This document shows positions 23,568 through 34,072 of a stretch of 64,000 nucleotides of DNA, piece after piece (the first letter of the stretch is position 1; each line of letters begins with the position of its first letter). The stretch covers positions 372,001-436,000 of the forward strand of contig SOPS01000001.1 of the NCBI GenBank assembly GCA_005239175.1, given 5' to 3'. Both the position numbers and the translations under genes were made by a program. The notes under the pieces are model-generated. The model searched no databases, was not told the DNA's origin, and worked only from the letters and a program-made list of their open reading frames with translations. This DNA comes from a halophilic archaeon SHRA6 (GTDB taxonomy: Archaea > Halobacteriota > Halobacteria > Halobacteriales > Haloferacaceae).

Positions 23568-26456
23568 TTAGTTGTTACGGCGGGCTGCGAGCATCGCGGC
23601 ACCGATGAGCGCGATGAGCGCGACAATGACACCGAAGCCGGGCACGCCGCCCTCGTCGTCGGTCTCATCGTCGTCGGTACTGTCGTCGTCGGTACTGTCG
23701 TCGTCAGTACTGTCATCGTCGGTACTGTCGTCGTCAGTACTGTCGTCGTCAGTACTGTCGTCTTCAGAGTCGTCATCGGACACTTCTTCAACAGTCAGCG
23801 TTGCCGTCTGCTCACTGTCGTCCGTGAAGACGCCGTGCTCGTAGTCACCGGGTTCGAGGTCGCTCGTGTCGATGTCCGAGAATGTGACAGTCGTGTCCTC
23901 GCCACCGTCGAGGGTAACCTCTTCGGAGCCGAGTTCGTTGCCGTCAACCTGGAACGTGACATCCTGCGTCGCTTCCTCGTCGCCAGTGTTCTCGATCGTT
24001 GCGGAGACCTCGATCACGTCACCCTGCTCGACGGAAACGTCGGTTGGGTTGAGATCGGAGACCTCGAAGGCTGCGGGAGCAGCCTGTTCGACAACGACAC
24101 CGTCAGTCTCTGCGCTCGATGCGAGGTCAGCGCCACGGATGTCGGCGGTGAATTCGTCACCAACCTCACGCTCGCTGAAGTCGAAGGTTCCGCTGAACGT
24201 GCCGTCAGGCTGAACAACGAGGTCGCTCTCGGTCGTGCGGAAGCGAGCGTCACCCTGTCCGGCAAGGCGGATGTCGAGTTCGCTGCCAGGTGCGATGTTG
24301 GTCGTACCCGTAACGTTCTGATCTTCCTCAGCGAAGACAGTGACGACATCTTCATCGTCGACTTCCTCCGTGTCGAAGGACGCTTCGCGGTCTGCGACAC
24401 TGAACTCGGAGCCGATGACGAGGTAATCGTCCTCGAACTCGTCCTCATCTGCAGAGGTTAGAATTTCGTCATCGTCAACCTCAAGCAGGCGTTCGTCGCT
24501 CACGACGAGGTCGACAGTGAACTCGTCGCCGTCTTCAGGCGTTCCGTCGTCCCAGACAGCGCTGTCGGTCGGGAACTCGGTGAAGGTAACGTAGAGTTCG
24601 CCACCCTCGTAGATGACCTCGAAGTCATCTGCATCGAGAGCGGTGTCATCAAGAGTCGTTGGATCCTGGTTTGCACCAGCACTCTCGTCGGTTTCGATGA
24701 TTTCGATATCAACGACACCCGCCGTGAGGGCGGCTTCGAGCATTTCATCAAGATCGTCCTCACCAGTCGCGGCGAGGAAGCCACCGATACCGTCCAGTTC
24801 GATCTGGTGGACGAGTGCGTCACCGAATGCGACCGTGTCGGTCTCGGTCAGCGTACCGTCTTCGGCCGCATCAGCAACATCTTCAGCATCTTCGATATCT
24901 TCTGCATTACCCGAAGATGCGGTCCAGAGGTTCATGTCACCGGCGGTCCGCTCGTCAATAAACAGGCCACCGATTTCATCGGCATCGTCAACGAAGTCGT
25001 CGACGTTGCTCTCGTTTGCGTTATCGATCGTCGATCCACCGAGATAGATGTCGTAGTCCCCAGCATCGAGGATCGAGCTCAGTTCTTGCCGATCGTTACC
25101 CGATACCGTGTTGAGTTCGACATCAGCATCGTCTGAGGTGACGATGTCGTAGCCTCCACTGGTGTCGCCAGCGGTGTACGTGTTAAATTCAACCGTGACG
25201 GTGTCTGCGTCATCATCAACGTTGGTGATGTTGACAACAGCCTGGTAGCCATCGTTATCGAAGTTACCGATAACGAGGGTACCCTCTTCTGCACCACCGA
25301 TGATTTCGACTTCGAACTCAGCGGTGTCACCTTGAGTGACTTCAACTGTGTCTTCAACGAATTCAACATCTGCATCTTCACCTTCTTCGACAGTTATCGA
25401 GGCAGTGTCTTCACCAACGGAGTCAGTGACGTCGAATTCGAATTCGTAATCGTCGGCGTCAATGTCTGCGAAGTTTGCATCAACATCTCCATCACTGACA
25501 TCAGTGAGAAGAACACCGTCAGCAGTTTGAGAGACGTCAGCGTCGCTATCTTCGAAGATAGCAAGCAGGTCATCATTGTCGAGACCGTCGGCAGTCACCT
25601 GCACACTGTAGGTGGACCGCGTACGATCGTCGAATTCAACCGTAGTAGTTGTCTCGCCTTGATTTTCGACAGATTCGTCGTCAAACTCAGCCGAGAAGCT
25701 TGGCGCAGTTAGAGAGAAGTTTCCGACTACATCATCTGATTCGTTCACCAGTGTGTAGTCTGCTCCTGTCTCAAGATCGTCAGTCGCGAAGGACACAAAG
25801 CCACTGCTATCAGCAGTTTCTACGCCTTCGAAGACATTGTCATCTCCGTAGTCGCGGAAGAGTTCAATTTCCTCATCCGAACTGTCGCTGTCAGTTGCTT
25901 CGACGAACTGACCAGCGTAGACACGGCGGTCGTCATTAGTAACGTCGACGCCAGTGACGTTAAACGTATCTGAGCTGTTTTGCGAGCTATCGGAGTCGTT
26001 GATGTTGACTGTCACACTGCGTGCAGGACCAACGTCCGAGAGGTCGTGCGTCAACTCAGCTGTAATCGTTGCCGAGGACGTCGAGGAGGCGTTCTCTTCA
26101 AGTTCGATGATAAGATCGGTACCATCAATCTCGAAGTCGCTGACTACCACGGCAGCCTCGTTGTCAGACGAAACATCCGCTGCGTACGGGACTGCACCCG
26201 CAGCGTCTGCTTCGCTAAGATCGACAACAACTTCTTCTGTTGAGTTTGCACTAAGTTGTACATCGAACGATACATTCTGCGTGTCAGCAGATGCACCAGC
26301 GGTAACGTCGTCCGCGCTGGCATTACTGACATCGTCGGTAGCCGCAGCCGCACCGCCTGTAAAGGCGATCGGTACAGCCACCATGGATAAGACCATGATC
26401 GCAGCAAGGAACACTGCGCGTCCCTTGGTACGATAGTCTGTATTATTTCCTGTCAT
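23568..26456 (-). CDS. csg: S-layer glycoprotein with PGF-CTERM tail
   Basis: Encodes 962 residues from the ATG at 26456 (MTGNNTDYRTKGRAVFLAAI), a surface-glycoprotein-type signal ending near AAAA at about residue 37. The body is very acidic, rich in N-x-S/T glycosylation sites and made of beta-rich domains with VEEGEDADVEF-like strands, as in Haloferax and Halobacterium S-layer proteins. The C-terminus has an acidic stalk of TDDDS repeats (15-base DNA repeat, about 23676-23768), then GGVPGFGVIVALIALIGAAM and RRNN, a PGF-CTERM tail for ArtA. The downstream terminator and a leader of about 120 bases fit a major structural gene forming the cell wall lattice. Confidence 0.92.
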   Translation of the reverse strand: MTGNNTDYRTKGRAVFLAAIMVLSMVAVPIAFTGGAAAATDDVSNASADDVTAGASADTQNVSFDVQLSANSTEEVVVDLSEADAAGAVPYAADVSSDNEAAVVVSDFEIDGTDLIIELEENASSTSSATITAELTHDLSDVGPARSVTVNINDSDSSQNSSDTFNVTGVDVTNDDRRVYAGQFVEATDSDSSDEEIELFRDYGDDNVFEGVETADSSGFVSFATDDLETGADYTLVNESDDVVGNFSLTAPSFSAEFDDESVENQGETTTTVEFDDRTRSTYSVQVTADGLDNDDLLAIFEDSDADVSQTADGVLLTDVSDGDVDANFADIDADDYEFEFDVTDSVGEDTASITVEEGEDADVEFVEDTVEVTQGDTAEFEVEIIGGAEEGTLVIGNFDNDGYQAVVNITNVDDDADTVTVEFNTYTAGDTSGGYDIVTSDDADVELNTVSGNDRQELSSILDAGDYDIYLGGSTIDNANESNVDDFVDDADEIGGLFIDERTAGDMNLWTASSGNAEDIEDAEDVADAAEDGTLTETDTVAFGDALVHQIELDGIGGFLAATGEDDLDEMLEAALTAGVVDIEIIETDESAGANQDPTTLDDTALDADDFEVIYEGGELYVTFTEFPTDSAVWDDGTPEDGDEFTVDLVVSDERLLEVDDDEILTSADEDEFEDDYLVIGSEFSVADREASFDTEEVDDEDVVTVFAEEDQNVTGTTNIAPGSELDIRLAGQGDARFRTTESDLVVQPDGTFSGTFDFSEREVGDEFTADIRGADLASSAETDGVVVEQAAPAAFEVSDLNPTDVSVEQGDVIEVSATIENTGDEEATQDVTFQVDGNELGSEEVTLDGGEDTTVTFSDIDTSDLEPGDYEHGVFTDDSEQTATLTVEEVSDDDSEDDSTDDDSTDDDSTDDDSTDDDSTDDDSTDDDETDDEGGVPGFGVIVALIALIGAAMLAARRNN

Positions 26457-27051
26457 AGTTTGTGTTTGTTCTATTGTTGCCTGATGCCTCGCAGCCGCCA
26501 ACGGCACCTGGCCTCGATCGACGATCGATCGAGAACCGATCACCGCAATGCCGGCTACACGGTTTGACATCAAGCGTGCACTTCCAACATACAGTGACGT
26601 TGGTAAATACTTTGTGTAGCTGTTCGGGTATGTGAAAACCTACCAAACAAGAGGAAGAGGCCGTCTACTCCCAGATTACGAGATCTCATAACGCGGCGTT
26701 TGAGAGCCGATTGAGTGGGAAGATTAGCGGTCGATCGAAACCACAAATGTCTGCATCGCCGATCAATAAAACCGCCACATGTCAATCGGATATCCAAGAA
26801 ATCATGACGGTTTTGCCCTGCGGGCGAGTGCGACCGGGATCCACCCAGAAACCGACAAATAGGAGAAATAACCCGCCGTGCGCGGGCAATGATTTGCAGT
26901 GTGCGATCAATGATTTGCAGTCAATCGAACGCTTACAGCGACTCGATCGACAGAACGAGGAATCGACAGGCCTCCGATCGCCGGAAGAAACAATCTACAG
27001 GTATTCGATCGACGAAGATCGATGTGACCGGAATCAACCAGATGCCGACGA
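26457..27051. other. 595-bp gap: S-layer leader and promoter region
   Basis: On the minus strand a TATA-like AAGTATTTACC lies at about 26603-26613, which would start transcription near 26580 and leave a leader of about 120 bases, similar in length to known S-layer leaders. Farther upstream is a spaced direct repeat (listed separately). From 26930 to 27051 the sequence is rich in GATCGA and shows no convincing gene. Reading frames here on the plus strand are shadows. Confidence 0.5.
26887..26921. repeat. direct repeat of 14 bp spaced by two helical turns
   Basis: CAATGATTTGCAGT occurs at 26887-26900 and again, identical, at 26908-26921, so the starts are 21 bases apart. Two equal sites on the same DNA face are typical of a dimeric or tandem-binding regulator. 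The pair lies about 430 bases before the S-layer start and about 130 bases past the end of the upstream gene. A regulatory role is inference. Confidence 0.5.
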
Positions 27052-28020
27052 TCAGGATCGATCGCGACGGACGCTGAGCGCGATCGACGCGAGTACCGCA
27101 GCGATCGCAGCGATCACCCCAAATCCAGGGCTGTCGTCATCTAAAACGTCTTCTTCTGAGGATGCAGCCTCGTCTGCTCCGTCGCCGCTGTTGCCGTCAT
27201 CTGTTTCCGACCCACCTGTGGAACCATCATCCCCAGCATCCGTAGCTCCCCCGTCATCGGCAGCACCTGTATCGCTATCCTCGTCAGTAGCGGCTCCTGT
27301 ACCGCTATCCTCGTCAGCAGCCGTCGTTTCATTCGTGTCCTCCGCATCGGCAGCAGTGGTCTCGTTCCCAATCGCGTCATCATCAACGTCCTCATCATCG
27401 ACCTCGCTATCGGTGGTGTTCTCGTCGATCGCATCATCTTCACCACTCGCGCTGTCAGTTTCGTCTTCAGTTCCATCGTCCCCAGCGCTATCAGCGTCGG
27501 CGATCGTATCACCACCGCCTCCGCCACCACTACCGCCGGCACCGTCGTCAGTGGAGCCGTCGTCTGTACCACCGGAGACCTCGCTCGCATCGATCGGGAC
27601 AGACAAATCAACCTGAGCAACAGCACCGGATTCCCAAATCACCTCGTCGGGGTCAGTATCTGCCTCCGTTCGATCGAACCCGTCACCACTGACAAAGAAC
27701 CGAACCTCCGCACCAGAGTGATCGCCCTCTGCGAGGAGTTTGTCGTCCGCGACCGTCGGTCCGCCGTACTCGCCGGAGTCGTCTGTCGTGATCGAGCCAA
27801 CAACCTCGCCGTTGACTTCCGCTTCGATCGTGATACCCGCAGGCGCAGGCTCGCCGTTGAATTCGATCGCACCGTAGTAGCTGGCCGGCAACGGCGGCGG
27901 ATCATCGTCCTGTGCAACCACGGGCGCGGCGACCGCAGCCGAGAGTAAAACCAATCCAACAATCAAGACAGTGCATGGGATCGTTCGTGTGCGTGTGCGC
28001 GAAGCGCTTGGAGTGAACAT
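27052..28020 (-). CDS. secreted PASYYG-module protein with PGF-CTERM tail (322 aa)
   Basis: Encodes 322 residues: a Sec signal to about residue 36 (VVAQ), then a module of about 95 residues beginning LPASYYGAIEFNGEPAPAG and containing VNGEVVGSITTDDSGEYGGP and VADDKLLAEGD. The same module opens the 1959-residue protein encoded next. A Gly-rich hinge and about 120 residues of acidic Asp/Glu/Thr stalk with NETT sites lead to SPGFGVIAAIAAVLASIALS and RRDRS, a PGF-CTERM tail. The protein is thus expected to be displayed on the cell surface. No function is known for the module. Confidence 0.8.
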   Translation of the reverse strand: MFTPSASRTRTRTIPCTVLIVGLVLLSAAVAAPVVAQDDDPPPLPASYYGAIEFNGEPAPAGITIEAEVNGEVVGSITTDDSGEYGGPTVADDKLLAEGDHSGAEVRFFVSGDGFDRTEADTDPDEVIWESGAVAQVDLSVPIDASEVSGGTDDGSTDDGAGGSGGGGGGDTIADADSAGDDGTEDETDSASGEDDAIDENTTDSEVDDEDVDDDAIGNETTAADAEDTNETTAADEDSGTGAATDEDSDTGAADDGGATDAGDDGSTGGSETDDGNSGDGADEAASSEEDVLDDDSPGFGVIAAIAAVLASIALSVRRDRS

Positions 28021-28155
28021 GAGTGCTAGGGGAATGTATCGTATATCGTGTACCGTGTATCGTTCGTCGTCAGTCGTTCGTTGTGAGTGATTTCCAGCCG
28101 TGAGCCCGATCCATGCGGAGGGATGGCTATCCAGGTCGAGACCGATCGAGGGAGG

Positions 28156-31100
28156 TTAGGTTCGGATCCGCCACGCGATCGTCGTCAACAACAGCGCGAC
28201 AAGCGCGGTGAGGAACCCAAAGCCAGGGACCCCATCGTCGGTAACTCCATCCGCCGCATCATCGGTTGTTTCATCGTCAGCCACCGTGATCGTTCCCGAC
28301 TGCTCGTCGTCCGCTGAAGCAATCGAGAACGACACCTCTCCAGTGAGGTCTGTGGTATCGACGTCTGCGAAGGTGACGGTCGTCTCTTCGCCACCTCCAA
28401 GCGCCACGCTCTGGGTGGCGACAGATTCACCGTCGACAGTGAGCGTAATGTCCTGCGTGTCCGACGCGTCACCGGTGTTAACGATCGTCGCTGCCACGTC
28501 GAACGATTCACCGGCATCAGCAGTCACCGTCGTCGGATCGACCGAGTCGATCGCGAACTGTGCTGGATCCGGCTCATCGCCCTCAACAGTCAGTGTTGTC
28601 GACTGTGACGCATCGCCAGCAGAGATGACCACATCGTACTCACCAGCGGAGAGTCCGTCAGTTGGAAGCTCATCAAACTCGACACGAGCCTCCCCGTCGG
28701 CGTCCACGTCGACACGCTGGGTGGCAACGACCTCACCAGCAATGCTGAGTTCGACCGCAGCGGTCCCAGCCGCAGAACCGAGGTTACTGAGCGGCACGTC
28801 AATGCTCGCGCGGTCACCCACATCGATCGTGAGCGGTTCAATGTCGCCGAACTCGAAGACCGCGCCGTCACCCTCAATAACCAATGTCCCCGAACGGCGA
28901 TCATCATCGGTGACGATCTCATAGGCGACGTTACCGATCGGCAATCCGTCGGTGTCGACATCCTCGAAGGTGACAGTGACCGTCTCACCGGCACCGATCG
29001 AAACGGTTTGGGTAGCGACCGACTCGCCGTCGATGACGAGCGAAACTGTCTGTGAACCAGCGACAGCCTCATCGTTCGTAATCGATGCGCTGATGTCAAC
29101 GGTCTCACCGAGCGTTGCATCAATTGACTCATCGGTGAGTGCGTCGATCGAGTAGATCGCAGTCACATCCGCTTGATCCTCTTCAGCAGGTGAACTCTGC
29201 GATCTGGTCGTCGATGAATCCTCCTCATCTTCGGGTTCAACGACGGTGATCGTTCGTGTCGTCTCATTGTCTGCATCGACTGCCCTCACCGTGAGACTGC
29301 GATCGCCAAGAGAGTCGAGCGCGTCGGTTTCAAGCTCGAACGTCTCCGAACCACCAGCGTCGATCGTCTGTGAGCCATCGTCCTGCACCTGGCCGTCAAC
29401 GAGCAGCTCGACGGTTTCTGTGCCCGCTCGTGGGCCGTCGTTCGAAACCGTCGCGTCGACGCTCACCCGATCGCCCTGTTCGATCTCGGTGTCAGGCGCG
29501 AACGTCGCGTCTGCGTCGTCGAACCGGAAGGCTGCTTGCTGCAGCCCGACGACGTTCTGTGAGAAGCTCTCAAGCGTCGTTCGGTAGACGAACTGCGAGC
29601 CTTCGTCGCGGACCAATTCAGTGTCTTTCTCTTCGAACGGATCGCCATCGTCGTCGCTGTGGAACAACACCACCGCATCCTCAGCGTCGTCCTCATCGTC
29701 AATGTCGACCTCGGCGTCAGAGAGAGTGGACTTGCTCACACGGAAGTCGATCGTCGCATTCTCGAGCGTTGCGCCGTCGATCGAGGTGTTGAACACGTTC
29801 AGTTCATCGACGCCGTCCTCGGCGATCGAGCTGCCGTCGGCTGTCTCGAATCCGAACGTCTCAGGCTGGTCGGCTTCCTCGACATCCGTGAGATTGACGT
29901 CGAAGTCACCACCCTCTTCAGTAGCCACATCGACCTGATCGAAGACGCCGTCATCGTCGCTGCCGTCGTACACGTCAATCCGTGGCTCATCGCCGGCATC
30001 GGCGTTCTGGTAGTTCAAGAAGACGCTCCCGAACTCAACCTCAACGATCGTATCAGTGTTCGAAAGCGAAATCACCCGGGCCGACTCACGCGGATCGTCC
30101 GTCAACACGACGAGCGTCCCAAAGCGTGGCACCGGCTCGGATGGCTGGAACTGCACCTCGATCTCGGCGGAGTCACCCGCATCGAGGGTCTCGCCTTCGA
30201 TATCCGAGACGATCGTGAAGTCATCGTCATCGAGTCCCGTAATCTCGGTCGACTCGATCGTAATGTCTGCGGTCGCGTCGATCGTATTCTCGATCGTCAC
30301 TGTTTCGTTCACTGACTCGCCGAGTGCGACTTCGCCGTAGGAGATCCCCCGGTCGGACGCTTGCAAGTCAGGTGTGATTGCAGTTCCTTCGAGTTCGGTG
30401 GTTTCCTCGCCGGCGGCCTCACTTGAGACAGTCACCGTTGCGGTTTGGTCGATTCCATCGAGTGCGGCGTCGACATCCGCTGGAGCGAACACGATCGGAA
30501 CTGTCGCTGTATCGCCGCTGTCGATCTCCTCGGGCGCGTCTGAACCGAGTTCGAACGCCGAGGCGTTCTCACCGCTGATCGACACGTCAGTCACGTTCAA
30601 CGGCGCGTTACCGTCGTTGGTGATCACGAATTCTTCAACGGCGGCGGAATCTACCCGCGTGTCATCATAGCCGATCGACTCATCAACGTCAATTCCAGGT
30701 GCGGTTCCACGGGCACCGAGGGAGGCACTGAGCGTCGTTCCATCCGTGTCGTCTGTTTCGACGTCTAGCGTCGCCGAAAGTCCGCCGCGGACGGTCGGTG
30801 TCACAGAGACGGTGAACGATTCAGTTTCACCGGGGGCGACTTCGGCACCGTCGTCGAGATCGGTCTCGAACAGACCACTGTTGGAGCCTGAAATATCCAC
30901 ATCAGTCACATTGAACGCAATATCACCGTCGTTTTCGAGTGTGAGCGTTTCAGTCTGGGTTGAATCAAGCGCCACATCGCCAAAGCTGACAGATGATGGG
31001 TCGATCCCTGCGCTGGATTCGACACCCGTCCCACTCACATCGACGGAGAATGTCTCAACATCGGGATCGTTGATGCCATCGAAGGTCACTGTCGTCGTGT

Positions 31101-34035
31101 CGTCTCCAGCGCTATCGGGTCCGAACGCGATCGTGTATCGCTCGCTCGACCCCGGCGCAATCCGCGTCTCGCCAGACGGACCGCTCACGATCGAGAACGC
31201 GTCGCCGCCAGTGAGTGTCGCCTCGTCGAGACGAAGTGGGGCCTCGCCGTCATTCTCGACGACGATCGTCACCGTCCCCGAACTCCCGACCGCAGTATCA
31301 CCGATGTCGATCGTCTCGCCGTTAGTGAGCGCACCCGATCCGGACTGTCGGACCGAGATATCAGGCGCAACGCCCGTCGCACTGATCGAGATCTCATCGT
31401 CTGTCACCGGTGTGCCATCAACCGACAGCCCATCCGTGTCGTCGGTATCGATCGGCAGCGTTGCGTCGATCGGTCCGGTCGCGTCGGGCTCGATGGCAAG
31501 GACGATTGTCTGCGCGCCACCGGGTGCGACGCTGAACGCGTCTGTTGGTGTGACGACAGACACCGCATGGTCATCCACTGCTTCGAGCGAGTCGACATTC
31601 AACGAGACGCCCCCGTCGTTCGATAGGGTGAGTTCAACGAGTTCACGATCACCAAGCGCGACAGTACCCGCGTCAATTGAGTCTGTCGAGGCGACCGCAT
31701 CCGGTGACGCCCCGACACCGCGAAGCGGCGCACGGACCTCGGAGTTGTCTGGATCGTTCGTTTCGACGACGAGGCTCGCTCGCTGGACGCCGTCAGCGTC
31801 GGGCGTGTACGCGACTTCGATCGCTTCCTCCGCACCGCCGGAAAGTGACGTCGGCTGGTCAGTCACAGTAAACGCCGAGGCGTTCGGCCCGTCGATCGAC
31901 ACATCAGTAATATCGAGGGTTGTGTCGGCCTGTCCGTCGTTTTCGAGCACAATCTCGTTTGTCCGGGTCTCTTCGTCTACTCGTCGGAAGCCGAAGTCGG
32001 TGGTCTCATCTTCGATCACCGCAACCGGTCCGACCGAGTTGCCAGCAAGCGCGACGCGCGTGCGATCGTCATCATCACCTTCTGCTGCATCGGCGGTGAC
32101 ATTCAAGCTGGCAGTACGCTCGCCGATCGACTCGGGAGCAAACTGAACCGTAACAGTAGCCGACTCACCAGCCGCAAGCTCGGATGGGGGATCCGCTTGG
32201 AGTTCGAAGCTCTCAGCGTCTTCACCCTCGAACGCTGCTGTGAGGCTGGTGAGATTGGATTCACCATCGTTTTCAATGGCTACGGACGCTTCAGCGTCCG
32301 ATCCATTACCAACATCTTCGAAGTCGATAGTAGACGGTGATGCACTGAGGTCCGACTCGACACCAGTGCCGGAGAGAGTCACGTTGATCGACTCGTTGCC
32401 TGGATCAGTTGTCGTCGCAGTGAGATTCGAATCGAACGTCGAAGCACTAGTTGGTGTGAATCCCAGGCGCGCGGTTTCGGTCTCACCGGGCTCGATCGAG
32501 ACCGTCTCATCGCGGACACTGAAGACAGCAGTATCCGAGATACCGTCAGAGAGGTTCACCGACAGGGTTGCATTACCCGTGTTTTCGAACGCAACGACCG
32601 CCGTGTCTGTTGCATTCACTGGTGTGTCTGTAAACGACACACTGTCAGATGCGTTCACGACAGGTGTCTGCCCCGTCGCCGAAAGCTGAACACTCTTCGG
32701 CTCTGTCAATTCGTTTGTATCGACGGTCAAGGTGCCAGATACGTCACCGAGCGTCGCTTCGGTGATCGAGACGTTCACGTCGATCCGTTCGCGCTCACCG
32801 GGGTCGAGATCGAACCCACTCTCGGACACAGCAAACGGCGCGTCTGTCGTAATGTCGACGTCCGTCAACGGTTCGGTTCCGTTGTTACGGATCGACAGGC
32901 TTCGTTCGCCAGTTTCACCGACGGTTACGTTCCCAAACGCAATCGCATCTCTGGACAGTCTGAAGCTCTCTGTGGAACCGGTTCCAGTCAGTCGAAGCGA
33001 GGCACGTTCTCGCGTTGGGTCATCCGTCGCGATCGTGAGTCGATCGGCGAACGATCCCCCCACATTGGGCTCGAACCTGACAGTTACGGTGGCTGTCTCT
33101 CCGGCTTCAATTGTGCCGGGTTCGTCTGTGACGGTAAACACGTCCCCATCACGGAGCGCCACGTTTTCGATCGTGAGCGGTTCGTTACCGCGGTTTTCGA
33201 TCTCGATCGTCTCATCTGTGGTTTCGTCTGTCGTGGGATCGACACTGCCAAACCGGATTGGGTCGTCAGTCAAAACCTCGAACTGCGGGGCGATTCCAGT
33301 CCCGTTGAGCGAGACCTCGACAAGCGGCGATTCTGGATCGTCACTCGGGATTTCGAGGGTCGCGGGCGCGTTCGATCGGGCATCCGGAACGAACGAGACC
33401 TCGATCGTAGTGTTCTCGTCAGGAGCGACCGTCTCCCCGCTCGGATCGGTTGCGAGCTCATACTGATCAGCACCGTCACCGGCGAGATTCAGACTGCCAA
33501 TGTCAAGCGGTCCGGCCCCATCGTTTGTGACGGTGACGTTCTGTGATTCGGTATCAGAGAGTCGTACTTCACCGAATTCGAGATCACGCGGCTCGACATC
33601 GATTTCTGGATCGTCGACGAACGCACGGAGTCTGACCTGTTGTTCAGTGCCGGGCCCCCATTCGATCGTTTCGGGCTCGGTTCGATCGATCTCCTGTCGT
33701 GGAATGTCCGGGGCGTCGATGTAGAAGACAACCTCGTCACCTTCTGCAATATCATCTTCGTCTGGAATCAGAAGCTTGTCGTCGCCGATTCCTGGCCCAC
33801 CGTACAGGCCGGCCTCTTCGACGGTGATCGATCCTCTGACTGTCCCGTTCACTTCGGCCTCAACGACCGTCCCGACGGGTGCTGGATCGCCATCGATCGT
33901 TACCTCGCCGTAGTAGCTCGCCGGGAGGTCCGGCGGGTCGTCCTGTGCACCGACTGATCCGACACCGATGGCAACGACAGAGCTGAGCATCAACGCCGCC
34001 ATGGCGATCGAGAGTAGTTGTGATTGAGAGATCAT
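28156..34035 (-). CDS. giant surface protein: PASYYG module, tandem ASH-like domains, CARDB-like domains, PGF-CTERM
   Basis: Encodes 1959 residues. A signal peptide (to about residue 30) and the PASYYG module (about 38-135, LPASYYGEVTIDGDPAPVG) are followed by more than ten repeats of about 105 residues. Each has a strand FGxVxxxxxxxxxxxxxxNxGxxPL and a xxxVxFxPxxxG segment, the pattern of choice-of-anchor-D/ASH-like beta domains. After about residue 1350 a region of unlike domains follows, then three CARDB-like repeats (VSIGAGETVTVTFEDVDTDG type). It ends DDGVPGFGFLTALVALLLTT and RIRT. It would extend from the surface as a long rod; adhesion or lattice support is inferred, not shown. Confidence 0.85.
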   Translation of the reverse strand: MISQSQLLSIAMAALMLSSVVAIGVGSVGAQDDPPDLPASYYGEVTIDGDPAPVGTVVEAEVNGTVRGSITVEEAGLYGGPGIGDDKLLIPDEDDIAEGDEVVFYIDAPDIPRQEIDRTEPETIEWGPGTEQQVRLRAFVDDPEIDVEPRDLEFGEVRLSDTESQNVTVTNDGAGPLDIGSLNLAGDGADQYELATDPSGETVAPDENTTIEVSFVPDARSNAPATLEIPSDDPESPLVEVSLNGTGIAPQFEVLTDDPIRFGSVDPTTDETTDETIEIENRGNEPLTIENVALRDGDVFTVTDEPGTIEAGETATVTVRFEPNVGGSFADRLTIATDDPTRERASLRLTGTGSTESFRLSRDAIAFGNVTVGETGERSLSIRNNGTEPLTDVDITTDAPFAVSESGFDLDPGERERIDVNVSITEATLGDVSGTLTVDTNELTEPKSVQLSATGQTPVVNASDSVSFTDTPVNATDTAVVAFENTGNATLSVNLSDGISDTAVFSVRDETVSIEPGETETARLGFTPTSASTFDSNLTATTTDPGNESINVTLSGTGVESDLSASPSTIDFEDVGNGSDAEASVAIENDGESNLTSLTAAFEGEDAESFELQADPPSELAAGESATVTVQFAPESIGERTASLNVTADAAEGDDDDRTRVALAGNSVGPVAVIEDETTDFGFRRVDEETRTNEIVLENDGQADTTLDITDVSIDGPNASAFTVTDQPTSLSGGAEEAIEVAYTPDADGVQRASLVVETNDPDNSEVRAPLRGVGASPDAVASTDSIDAGTVALGDRELVELTLSNDGGVSLNVDSLEAVDDHAVSVVTPTDAFSVAPGGAQTIVLAIEPDATGPIDATLPIDTDDTDGLSVDGTPVTDDEISISATGVAPDISVRQSGSGALTNGETIDIGDTAVGSSGTVTIVVENDGEAPLRLDEATLTGGDAFSIVSGPSGETRIAPGSSERYTIAFGPDSAGDDTTTVTFDGINDPDVETFSVDVSGTGVESSAGIDPSSVSFGDVALDSTQTETLTLENDGDIAFNVTDVDISGSNSGLFETDLDDGAEVAPGETESFTVSVTPTVRGGLSATLDVETDDTDGTTLSASLGARGTAPGIDVDESIGYDDTRVDSAAVEEFVITNDGNAPLNVTDVSISGENASAFELGSDAPEEIDSGDTATVPIVFAPADVDAALDGIDQTATVTVSSEAAGEETTELEGTAITPDLQASDRGISYGEVALGESVNETVTIENTIDATADITIESTEITGLDDDDFTIVSDIEGETLDAGDSAEIEVQFQPSEPVPRFGTLVVLTDDPRESARVISLSNTDTIVEVEFGSVFLNYQNADAGDEPRIDVYDGSDDDGVFDQVDVATEEGGDFDVNLTDVEEADQPETFGFETADGSSIAEDGVDELNVFNTSIDGATLENATIDFRVSKSTLSDAEVDIDDEDDAEDAVVLFHSDDDGDPFEEKDTELVRDEGSQFVYRTTLESFSQNVVGLQQAAFRFDDADATFAPDTEIEQGDRVSVDATVSNDGPRAGTETVELLVDGQVQDDGSQTIDAGGSETFELETDALDSLGDRSLTVRAVDADNETTRTITVVEPEDEEDSSTTRSQSSPAEEDQADVTAIYSIDALTDESIDATLGETVDISASITNDEAVAGSQTVSLVIDGESVATQTVSIGAGETVTVTFEDVDTDGLPIGNVAYEIVTDDDRRSGTLVIEGDGAVFEFGDIEPLTIDVGDRASIDVPLSNLGSAAGTAAVELSIAGEVVATQRVDVDADGEARVEFDELPTDGLSAGEYDVVISAGDASQSTTLTVEGDEPDPAQFAIDSVDPTTVTADAGESFDVAATIVNTGDASDTQDITLTVDGESVATQSVALGGGEETTVTFADVDTTDLTGEVSFSIASADDEQSGTITVADDETTDDAADGVTDDGVPGFGFLTALVALLLTTIAWRIRT

Positions 34036-34072
34036 GTAGGATTTAAGTGTTGTATGAATCTTGGTGAGATGT

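Noticed and set aside
30746-33466. Long plus-strand frames (466 and 244 codons) opposite the 1959-residue protein
   Set aside because: Very Ser/Val/Pro-rich antisense products of a GC-biased acidic gene; no motif and no promoter.
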